Shown one piece after another: positions 1-6,263 of a stretch of DNA of 46,609 bases. The notes beneath the pieces are model-generated. The model made no database searches, was not told the DNA's origin, and saw only the letters and a list, made by a program, of their open reading frames with translations. This stretch comes from Pedobacter cryoconitis. GTDB lineage: Bacteria > Bacteroidota > Bacteroidia > Sphingobacteriales > Sphingobacteriaceae. Position numbers and translations under genes: made by a program. Position 1 is the first letter of the stretch. Every line of letters starts with the position of its first letter. The stretch spans positions 1 through 46,609 of the forward strand of contig NZ_QLLR01000039.1 of assembly GCF_003259615.1 (NCBI RefSeq), read 5' to 3'.

Positions 1-63
1 CTGGGGTACTTGTCCCCAGAAGAATTTGGTAGAAACTTAAATAAACAAAATATTGCCGCTTAA
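1..63 (+). CDS. IS3-family transposase OrfB, C-terminal fragment
   Basis: The window opens inside a reading frame that runs 20 codons to a TAA at 61-63. The peptide contains Gly-Tyr-Leu-Ser-Pro-Glu-Glu-Phe, a typical C-terminal signature of the DDE transposase (OrfB) of IS3-family elements. The catalytic domain lies outside the window. The stop codon falls inside the right inverted repeat of the element, a common IS3 layout. The matching 5' end of such an element (OrfA) is at the far end of the window in the same orientation. The family call is good; the subgroup cannot be named from 20 residues. Confidence 0.75.
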   Translation: MGYLSPEEFGRNLNKQNIAA

Positions 64-93
64 CTAAATGTCAACTTTAATGTTGCAATTCCA
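56..93 (+). repeat. right inverted repeat of the left IS3 copy
   Basis: The reverse complement of 56-93 aligns without gaps to 46296-46333, with 28 of 38 identical positions. Both begin with TGGA at the outer tip and share the blocks TTGC, GACA and GTTAAG. IS3-family ends usually start with TG, so the element tip is placed at 93. The alignment was made by eye. Confidence 0.7.
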
Positions 94-344
94 GACATAA
101 AAGTCTAAAAAGTACTCAGGTGTACGCTAAAATTGTTGACAAGAAAAAGAATGAAGCGGCAAGGAGAATAGTTCTTGATTTGGAATGCCTTTAGTGATAA
201 CTATCTAGTTTAGATCTTTAGTGTGATTAGTTCTAAATTCATGATTTAAGTCAGAGCAGTATTGCTATGTTAATTTATGCCCTAGGTGGATGTTAGGCTA
301 ATTGTGCAGTGACTAAAAGACTTAGAATCTTCTACTCTATAAGT

Positions 345-373
345 TCGTCAAGTTTTTCTGTTAAACTTGACGA
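345..373 (+). terminator. hairpin followed by T-run
   Basis: Eleven-base perfect arms (345-355 and 363-373) enclose a 7-base loop and are followed by TTTT on the + strand. This looks like a Rho-independent terminator. No intact gene ends just upstream, so it may belong to a gene lost beside the IS copy. Confidence 0.5.
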
Positions 374-393
374 TTTTCTATGAAAAATTATTG

Positions 394-673
394 ATATCGC
401 TGGGGATTCATTTACTACACTTTCCCTTTCAGTGCCATTTGCAAAAGTGCTCGCACATCCAAATGCTACAAGTATAATAAGGATGCGATTATCAATAATA
501 TTTTACCAGACCTTAAATATGGTAACATTATCCTAAATACCAATATTCCCGAAAATATTCTAAAAGAAGCAGGGTTAAGGGAAGGTCAGTTTGTTAAGCC
601 CAAAGAGGAAAATCGCGATGCTTCAACAGAAAATGCAATAGATTTGAATAAGCCGGCCGGACGCGGCCGATAA
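394..673 (+). pseudogene. C-terminal remnant of an unidentified protein
   Basis: A frame open from 394 to the TAA at 671-673 has no plausible start. Its last two thirds (from about 470) has protein-like composition: a hydrophobic stretch with Asn-Ile-Ile-Leu, then a charged, low-complexity tail ending Asp-Leu-Asn-Lys-Pro-Ala-Gly-Arg-Gly-Arg. Charged tails ending in GRGR-like residues occur on large proteins of Bacteroidota conjugative elements, so this could be the tail of such a gene, but that is a guess. I do not recognise the family. Confidence 0.3.
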
Positions 674-852
674 TAATTTACCTAGCTATAATATTATCTT
701 AAGCCAATTAAGGTTTCATCACTTTCCGATACTAACGAGAAAGTGCATACTAACAAAAAACGTTACCGTGTATTTTTAATATTAGTATGCTGATAAATAA
801 ATGTTTAGATTTTTTAGCTTAATCTGTATAAGGCTTCTCTAAAATCAGAAAT

Positions 853-882
853 AAAAAAATGCCGCAATTACGGTAATGCGGC
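853..882 (-). terminator. terminator downstream of the orphan AbiEi-like gene
   Basis: On the minus strand the arms GCCGCA and TGCGGC (861-866 and 877-882) close a 10-base loop. The 3' arm is followed by a run of seven T (854-860). It lies about 130 bp past the stop of the minus-strand gene at 1014-1901 and fits a Rho-independent terminator for it. Confidence 0.6.
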
Positions 883-1013
883 CAACTAGGTCCTTTTCCC
901 AGGGGAAATTACGGTACAAATATATAATAATAAGTTTACTGTAAATATCTCCTTTTTACATTGAGAACTAAGGTTTGTAACATTGCTCTGCATAAAACAC
1001 CTTTAAAATCTGC

Positions 1014-1901
1014 TCATTGTAAAGGAGCTGGAGCATATAGCTTCCATTTTTTTGAATAGGCTGGCGAGGACATTCCATAGTCCAAGTAAAAGTCAAACTC
1101 GATTGGCATGGTTCTGAAGAGGTCTATTTCGGAATCTGAATAATTTCCCGCCTTTTCAAGATAAAAACCTATCGACTGATGATAGGGATAGGTATAATCC
1201 AGTTCGTTCAGGTAGTCTGCAAGTGTAGCGACCGATATCAGGCTTTTCGCCTTTTTAAATATGGCGGCCATCTCTTCGGGACCGGTAGCATAAGCGGGCC
1301 GTACCACACAATCGATCAATGTTCTTTCAGGGTCGGTAATCCTGATTTGTTCCTTTCCCTTCAGATCGGCTTCTATGACACCCAATTGATTGGTGGATTT
1401 TCCTTTTACAAGAACCACCTGTTTACCATCAAAATTACTAATCGATGCGGTTTGTCTCTGCGCACCTTTAAAGGCCCCGTCGATGCCTGATTGCACCAAA
1501 ATCCCCTTACCTGATTTGGATAGCGCTTGAGACTGCTCCCTGTTAACGTAGATTTGATCCTGAACAACATCTGTCATTTTCCAGAATGCCAGAGCCGTAG
1601 CATGCGAAACATAAGAATTCCGTATCATTTGTGAAACTACATAGTAGTCTGGGCAGCTTGTTAAATAATAAGCCTCGTGCCATTCCGTTCCGAAATCAAG
1701 GTGGCAAGAATTGATGATGCCCTCATATTCCAGCGCCTCTACGAATTTGCGGGAATTCATTGCTGCGGGAAGGCTCCATTTCTTCTTGCCTTTCAAAAAC
1801 AGCTGACTTAAATCCTCGTCAGCATATACATGGGGCTGATGTTTTATTAACTTCGCTGTTATATATGGGAGCGAGATAGAGATTCTTGACCGGTTTGCCA
1901 T
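1014..1901 (-). CDS. orphan AbiEi-type antitoxin-like transcriptional regulator
   Basis: The 295-residue protein resembles the AbiEi family, the antitoxin and autorepressor of type IV toxin-antitoxin systems. What shows this is Ser-His-Ala-Thr-Ala-Leu near residue 100, the block Ile-Thr-Asp-Pro-Glu-Arg-Thr-Leu-Ile-Asp near 190, and a Tyr-Pro-Tyr-His-Gln...Gly-Phe-Tyr-Leu-Glu-Lys segment typical of the C-terminal domain. An N-terminal DNA-binding region is expected but weakly visible. The ATG at 1899-1901 is preferred; an upstream GTG (1931) would put codons inside a perfect 52-bp palindrome. No AbiEii-type nucleotidyltransferase is beside it in the same orientation, so it is an orphan, back to back with a complete AbiE operon. 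A terminator follows at 853-882. The family call is fairly secure; whether it neutralises the neighbouring toxin is unknown. Confidence 0.7.
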   Translation of the reverse strand: MANRSRISISLPYITAKLIKHQPHVYADEDLSQLFLKGKKKWSLPAAMNSRKFVEALEYEGIINSCHLDFGTEWHEAYYLTSCPDYYVVSQMIRNSYVSHATALAFWKMTDVVQDQIYVNREQSQALSKSGKGILVQSGIDGAFKGAQRQTASISNFDGKQVVLVKGKSTNQLGVIEADLKGKEQIRITDPERTLIDCVVRPAYATGPEEMAAIFKKAKSLISVATLADYLNELDYTYPYHQSIGFYLEKAGNYSDSEIDLFRTMPIEFDFYLDYGMSSPAYSKKWKLYAPAPLQ

Positions 1902-1925
1902 TTTGATTAATCCTAAAAGTGTAGG

Positions 1926-1977
1926 TGGCACCCATCCATGCGTTTGTTATATATAACAAACGCATGGATGGGTGCCA
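1926..1977. repeat. perfect 52-bp palindrome
   Basis: Every base from 1926 to 1951 pairs with its mirror from 1977 to 1952, with no spacer and an AT-rich centre (TATATATA). It lies 25 bp upstream of the start of the minus-strand AbiEi-like gene. It is not placed to terminate any annotated gene. It could be an operator, a cruciform or the footprint of a mobile element. Confidence 0.85.
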
Positions 1978-2063
1978 TATTGTGTATTAAAAATAATATT
2001 TATTTTTCTCTTAAAACCCCATGAAGAATAAGTGAACTGGAGAAGACTAAATGTAGTTAGTCA

Positions 2064-2105
2064 TTAGTCGGACTTGAAAATATATATATTTTCAAGTCCG
2101 ACTAA
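2064..2105. repeat. perfect 42-bp palindrome
   Basis: A second spacerless perfect palindrome, centred between 2084 and 2085 with a TATATA core. It shares its architecture, but not its sequence, with the one at 1926-1977. Both lie between the divergent AbiEi-like gene and the AbiE operon. Confidence 0.85.
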
Positions 2106-2282
2106 GTTACAAGAAATATTTTACATTTCCAAATGGCACATAATTGACCTTTTATCAACCCAAGATATTTGTGCATTGAATGCATTATTTTAAACCCAAT
2201 GATATAAATGATTGATTAGATGTGATTTTTGTTATAAATCATTGATATATAATCATTTAATTGATATATTATTATGTATTAA

Positions 2283-2310
2283 TGTCACCTTTATTTTTAA
2301 AAATGTGACA
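2283..2310. promoter_or_regulatory. operator-like inverted repeat 1 of the AbiE operon
   Basis: TGTCAC (2283-2288) and its reverse complement GTGACA (2305-2310) flank an AT-rich 16-bp interior. A near copy lies exactly 44 bp downstream. AbiEi antitoxins studied elsewhere repress their own operon by binding two inverted repeats, which this arrangement matches. Binding here is inferred. Confidence 0.6.
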
Positions 2311-2322
2311 AAATAACTAAAA

Positions 2323-2358
2323 TTAATGTCACTTTAATTTTAAAAAATGTGACATTAA
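2323..2358. promoter_or_regulatory. operator-like inverted repeat 2 of the AbiE operon
   Basis: Ten-base arms TTAATGTCAC and GTGACATTAA enclose an AT-rich 16-bp interior. The repeat covers the expected -33 region of the promoter whose -7 element is at 2369-2376, so a bound protein would block RNA polymerase. Confidence 0.6.
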
Positions 2359-2368
2359 TAATTTTGTT

Positions 2369-2376
2369 TATCTTTG
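2369..2376 (+). promoter_or_regulatory. -7 element of the AbiE operon promoter
   Basis: TATCTTTG fits the Bacteroidota -7 consensus TAnnTTTG and ends 18 bp before the ATG at 2395. No clear TTTG -33 box is seen at the usual spacing. Confidence 0.5.
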
Positions 2377-2394
2377 TTTTTGAAAGGTAATAAT

Positions 2395-2997
2395 ATGATC
2401 ACTACGCACGCAGCCATTGAGGATAATATTAAACGTTATAAACGTGGAGAATTGATCGTGCCTTCTGATTTCAGGGGCAAGGGATCTGAAAATGCAATTA
2501 AGAAGGCTTTATCTAGGCTTGCTGCCAAAGGAACGATCAGACGATTGGGACATGGGCTATATGTACTGCCTAAAAAAGACCCCTTGTTCGGAGAAGTACT
2601 GCCTTCAATTGAGGATATTGCATCGGCACTGGCAAAAAAGGAAAAGGTGAAAATAAAACCTGCCGGAGCATTTGCACTTCACAAACTGGGATTAAGTGTG
2701 CAGGTGCCAACAAAACTTGTTTACTTAACAGATGGTAACGGAAGGCTCATAAAGATCGGTAGGAATACAATCAGGTTTAAGCCAACTACGCCAAAGAAAA
2801 TGGCCTTTAAGGGAGAACTCAGTGGATTGGTCATTCTCGCGTTGGAGGAGCTGGGCGTGGATCAGATTGATGAAACTACTGTCAAAAAACTGGGCGACCT
2901 ATTGCTAAATGAAAATCCCTTAATGTTGAAGCATGATTTGAAACTCGCGTCGGCCGCGGTTCATGATTTTTTAATAAAACTAAATTCGGTTAAATGA
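2395..2997 (+). CDS. AbiEi-type antitoxin (DUF6088-like), autoregulator
   Basis: The 200-residue protein matches the DUF6088/AbiEi group of type IV antitoxins. An N-terminal winged-helix-like segment (residues 1-60) contains Ala-Ile-Lys-Lys-Ala-Leu-Ser-Arg-Leu and Gly-Thr-Ile-Arg-Arg-Leu-Gly-His-Gly-Leu-Tyr, typical of its DNA-recognition part. The middle (80-140) carries the Pro-Ala-Gly-Ala-Phe-Ala-Leu-His-Lys-Leu-Gly-Leu motif. The ATG at 2395 is chosen because the alternative TTG at 2374 lies inside the -7 element. The reading frame overlaps the toxin gene by 4 bp, which suggests translational coupling. The protein would repress the operon through the twin repeats at 2283-2358 and counter the toxin without direct contact, as known for type IV systems. 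Confidence 0.8.
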   Translation: MITTHAAIEDNIKRYKRGELIVPSDFRGKGSENAIKKALSRLAAKGTIRRLGHGLYVLPKKDPLFGEVLPSIEDIASALAKKEKVKIKPAGAFALHKLGLSVQVPTKLVYLTDGNGRLIKIGRNTIRFKPTTPKKMAFKGELSGLVILALEELGVDQIDETTVKKLGDLLLNENPLMLKHDLKLASAAVHDFLIKLNSVK

Positions 2998-4016
2998 TAG
3001 AATGGCTTAAATTAAGCGATGACCAGCGCAGAACAACTCTGGCCCAGGCACAGATACAAAGTGGTGCCATCCCAACTGCCCTGGAAAAGGACTGGTGGGT
3101 AACACTGACACTCAAGGCGCTATTCCAAACGCAGTATGCCGATTCCCTCATTTTTAAGGGTGGTACCTCATTGAGCAAATGCTGGAAGTTGATCAGGCGC
3201 TTTTCCGAAGACATAGATATCGCAATGGCACCAAATCTGTTCGGCATGTCATATGAGGAAACACCAGGGAGAAGCTATTTGCACCGGCTGAAAAAGGCTG
3301 GATGCGAGTTTACGAGCAATCAGTTAAAGCAGGCGCTGATTGAACAGTTCGCCGCTTTAGGGCTTCCAGAAGGTACCGTTACGGTAACCGAAGGAACTGT
3401 TTTAACAACTATGCCGGATAAAGATCCACAGGAACTGTATGTAAAATATACTTCTTTGTATGAACCGAATCCATATCTTCCCGATACGGTAAAGATTGAA
3501 GTCAGTGTTCGCTCTAAACTTGAGCCATATAGCGCTATACCCATACAATCCCTTTTAAGTGAACACTTCCCGAGCGCTGCTTATCCAGAGACCCCTTTTT
3601 CCGTACTTGCGGTAGAACCTCATAAAACCTTCCTTGAGAAAGCCTTTTTGTTGCATGAACAGTTTCATAGAGGAGAAGGGATAGCAATCAAAACGGAAAG
3701 GATGTCAAGGCATTTTCATGATCTTGCGCAGATGATGGACACGGAAATTGGAACAAAAGCGCTTGGAGACAAAGATCTTTATGCCGCTATCATAAAACAC
3801 CGCAGTTATTATAGCAAGTTATCGGGTATCGATTACGAGTTACTCCATACACCACATATCAATTTTTATCCGCCTGACGACATTTTGGCCGGGTACCAAT
3901 CAGATTATAAGGTAATGCTGGAAAACATGATCTATGGCGATGCACCAGATGAAGTCCAACTGTTCGAGTTGATGAAAAAGCTTAACCAGCGTTTTAACCA
4001 GATCGTTCACGAATAA
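2994..4016 (+). CDS. AbiEii/AbiGii-family nucleotidyltransferase toxin
   Basis: A 340-residue protein of the AbiEii toxin family, a DNA-polymerase-beta-type nucleotidyltransferase fold. The signature Phe-Lys-Gly-Gly-Thr-Ser-Leu-Ser-Lys lies at 54-62 and Ser-Glu-Asp-Ile-Asp-Ile at 71-76; Asp73 and Asp75 are the expected metal ligands. A second family block, His-Lys-Thr-Phe-Leu-Glu-Lys-Ala-Phe, lies near 210. Family members stall growth, and some add nucleotides to tRNA. The gene starts in the ATGA overlap with the antitoxin gene and nothing in it looks truncated. In phage infection such pairs can act as abortive-infection systems; that role here is inferred. Confidence 0.88.
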   Translation: MIEWLKLSDDQRRTTLAQAQIQSGAIPTALEKDWWVTLTLKALFQTQYADSLIFKGGTSLSKCWKLIRRFSEDIDIAMAPNLFGMSYEETPGRSYLHRLKKAGCEFTSNQLKQALIEQFAALGLPEGTVTVTEGTVLTTMPDKDPQELYVKYTSLYEPNPYLPDTVKIEVSVRSKLEPYSAIPIQSLLSEHFPSAAYPETPFSVLAVEPHKTFLEKAFLLHEQFHRGEGIAIKTERMSRHFHDLAQMMDTEIGTKALGDKDLYAAIIKHRSYYSKLSGIDYELLHTPHINFYPPDDILAGYQSDYKVMLENMIYGDAPDEVQLFELMKKLNQRFNQIVHE

Positions 4017-4091
4017 AAAGAAATTTGAAAAATAAAGCAGCTAGCGCGGTGTATTATTTAATAGTTGATTTATGCCAAAACTTATTTAAAA

Positions 4092-5369
4092 ATGGGAGAC
4101 CTTATCCAAGATACCGTTAATTACAATAGCGCCTACATCAGTCTAAGTCTGTTGGATGAACTGGATTATTGCCTGGGCGGTTATGGCAAGCCCACACCGG
4201 AATTTATCTTTTCTCTAAACACCTTTGTAGAATCTTTTATTGGCTGTTCAGAATTTTACACATCATTGGATGAACTGAATCATCTAAGCTTGACAGCACC
4301 TGCAATTTTTCCAACAGGGCGCCCGATACTCAATATGCTTGTGCGTGAGACGGGCTTAAAATTCGTAAGCGGTGTATTAGAAACACCTGGTCGGGTGATA
4401 TATAAAGTTAACCGCGAAGGAAAAAGTAAAAAGGAGGCTGAACAAGAGTTCATTACTGAATATGGTCGAAAGTTAAAAACAGATTATTTCATACAAAGTG
4501 ATGTAACTAAACCTGTAAACAAACTTCCATTGGTAACAAGAGAATTTAATGATAAGGATGAATTTATTGTTTCTGAAATTCAGACAAGTTCTCACGATTT
4601 GATAAGCAATCTTATCAGCGTATCGAATACATCTACAATTCAGACTACACTTCCAATCGGATTGTATGGTCAACATGTCAACGAAATTGCAAAAACTCCA
4701 TACTCAATCGAAGCGCTTGAAAAATTGTCGAAATTACACCAAGTTCAGCTTAAGGACTTATTAGAAAGTTTGGGCTATCATTATCTACCCATACCGCCAT
4801 TTACTACGATACTGCTTGCACAATTGGATAATATCGATCAAATACCAACTAAATTGGCTCAATTGCGTGCTGACTTTCAAGAGTTAAGGGAGCATTTTGT
4901 ACTGTTGGAACGGCAAATTCAAGAAGCACCCACTATCCGGGAACAGCTGGAAGCCCGGAAAGCATTCAATTCGTTTTGGACTACTTTTGTTAAAAAATAT
5001 GTTAATCCCAGTCATCGTTTACTTCATAATCACTTAGATATTTTTCAGAATGCTGATCTTGATAAAAGTGCGAATGCTTTTTTGAAATCTCAAGATTTGA
5101 AGGAGGGGCTTAAAGAAATAAATTTCGCCAAGATAGCTGGTAAAATATTAACTCACTCTATGGATTGGTTTAAAGACCGTAAAGTGATCAATCGGTTTAA
5201 AGGCTTGACTAATATATGGGAACTCTTTCAAAACAGTGCCAACATCAACCAACAGTTGAAGCATTTTGAAAGGCTCTTCGGTGTTAGCTTCAGCAATGCT
5301 GAAATGAAGCGCATTCACGAATTCATTAACAACAAAGTGACGGACATTCCCAAAAAAATCTCTGCTTAA
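4092..5369 (+). CDS. uncharacterised helical protein, first gene of an unknown pair
   Basis: I do not recognise this 425-residue protein. No signal peptide or membrane segment is evident. The N-terminal third has mixed composition. Around 255-300 there is a heptad-like Leu-rich charged stretch (Ala-Gln-Leu-Arg-Ala-Asp-Phe-Gln-Glu-Leu-Arg-Glu) consistent with a coiled coil, and the C-terminal third is Lys/Asn-rich and probably helical. The ATG at 4092 is used; a TTG at 4065 is possible since the preceding codon is a stop. It follows the AbiE toxin gene by 75 bp and precedes the next gene by 1 bp, so the two were probably co-transcribed and may work together. The setting among defence-type genes hints at an immunity role, but nothing in the sequence proves it. 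Confidence 0.7.
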   Translation: MGDLIQDTVNYNSAYISLSLLDELDYCLGGYGKPTPEFIFSLNTFVESFIGCSEFYTSLDELNHLSLTAPAIFPTGRPILNMLVRETGLKFVSGVLETPGRVIYKVNREGKSKKEAEQEFITEYGRKLKTDYFIQSDVTKPVNKLPLVTREFNDKDEFIVSEIQTSSHDLISNLISVSNTSTIQTTLPIGLYGQHVNEIAKTPYSIEALEKLSKLHQVQLKDLLESLGYHYLPIPPFTTILLAQLDNIDQIPTKLAQLRADFQELREHFVLLERQIQEAPTIREQLEARKAFNSFWTTFVKKYVNPSHRLLHNHLDIFQNADLDKSANAFLKSQDLKEGLKEINFAKIAGKILTHSMDWFKDRKVINRFKGLTNIWELFQNSANINQQLKHFERLFGVSFSNAEMKRIHEFINNKVTDIPKKISA

Positions 5370-5370
5370 T

Positions 5371-6237
5371 ATGTCTTATTTTAGTAAACCTGCAACCGAT
5401 ATTTTTATTCCTGATGGCAGTGGCTTTCGGCAGGCGCCACCTGAAATGTCTGGCTTGTCCTTTAACGATTGTATTACGTTTCTAGGTTATCATAAAGATC
5501 AGGTCATGATTTTATATAGCACCCAGAGTGAGAAGATAACAAACATTGCATTTGAGATTTTTACCCGGAACATTGTCTTTATTCGCACGGATAAAAAAAT
5601 CACTTTCATCGCGGACCGCGATTTAAAAAAAGCATTAACAGGATTTTCCGTAACAAAATATTACACAAGTGGTGAAATAAAGACCCTTCTGGAGACTGGT
5701 ATTGAAAATGAATCATTAACAGTAGAATTTCTAGCTAGCGCTCTGAAACTAACTAGTGTGTCAAGAAACGGAATGTTCTATGCATCCCAGATCAAAACCT
5801 ACCTTTATTTTACTAATGGATTGCTGAGTGATTTTTTATACGACGATGGCTTTAGCACGGATGCTAAACAATTAAAGCAAGTTAACAAAACAGTTTATGA
5901 TATTTTGGCCCGTGCAGCTTATAAATACCGGGTAGAAGACGATTTTGGCGCACAAAAGGAAATCAATATTCAATCCGAGGCTTGGTCGGCAATACCTAAT
6001 GCTTTTGGAAATGAATTTATTCCCTTGCATACCTACGACGGAGGTTTAGTTAATCTCCATATGATTCGCGTTTGTCATTATGGGCTCCCTATCACCCGAT
6101 TGGCATTTCAGGAGATTAATTATGGTCGTTACCATGTCATTAGTGGCAATGGAACAGGTGATGTAGTTTTGCGACTCGGTCATTTCGATTATCGCTTTTC
6201 CAATAAGGGCGACCTAATTGAATTTATACCTTTGTAA
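5371..6237 (+). CDS. uncharacterised protein, second gene of an unknown pair
   Basis: A 288-residue protein without recognisable family, signal peptide or membrane span. It starts 1 bp after the upstream stop, a strong sign of an operon. The sequence is rich in beta-type segments at both ends (for example Val-Met-Ile-Leu-Tyr near 48 and Val-Val-Leu-Arg-Leu-Gly-His-Phe-Asp-Tyr-Arg-Phe near 270), with a more helical middle (90-200). The gene converges on the KAP NTPase gene, whose stop is 26 bp away. Function unknown. Confidence 0.7.
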   Translation: MSYFSKPATDIFIPDGSGFRQAPPEMSGLSFNDCITFLGYHKDQVMILYSTQSEKITNIAFEIFTRNIVFIRTDKKITFIADRDLKKALTGFSVTKYYTSGEIKTLLETGIENESLTVEFLASALKLTSVSRNGMFYASQIKTYLYFTNGLLSDFLYDDGFSTDAKQLKQVNKTVYDILARAAYKYRVEDDFGAQKEINIQSEAWSAIPNAFGNEFIPLHTYDGGLVNLHMIRVCHYGLPITRLAFQEINYGRYHVISGNGTGDVVLRLGHFDYRFSNKGDLIEFIPL

Positions 6238-6263
6238 AGTATATTTGATTGCCATCTTATCTC

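Noticed and set aside
1926..2105. Palindromes read as Rho-independent terminators
   Set aside because: They lie between two divergent gene starts and so end no known transcript, and they lack a loop and a T-run.
2283..2358. CRISPR-like repeat pair
   Set aside because: Only two copies, each an inverted repeat over a promoter, with no spacer array and no cas genes in the window.
2374..2394. Upstream TTG start for the AbiEi-type antitoxin
   Set aside because: The TTG is part of the -7 promoter element, so it would be untranscribed; the ATG at 2395 is used.
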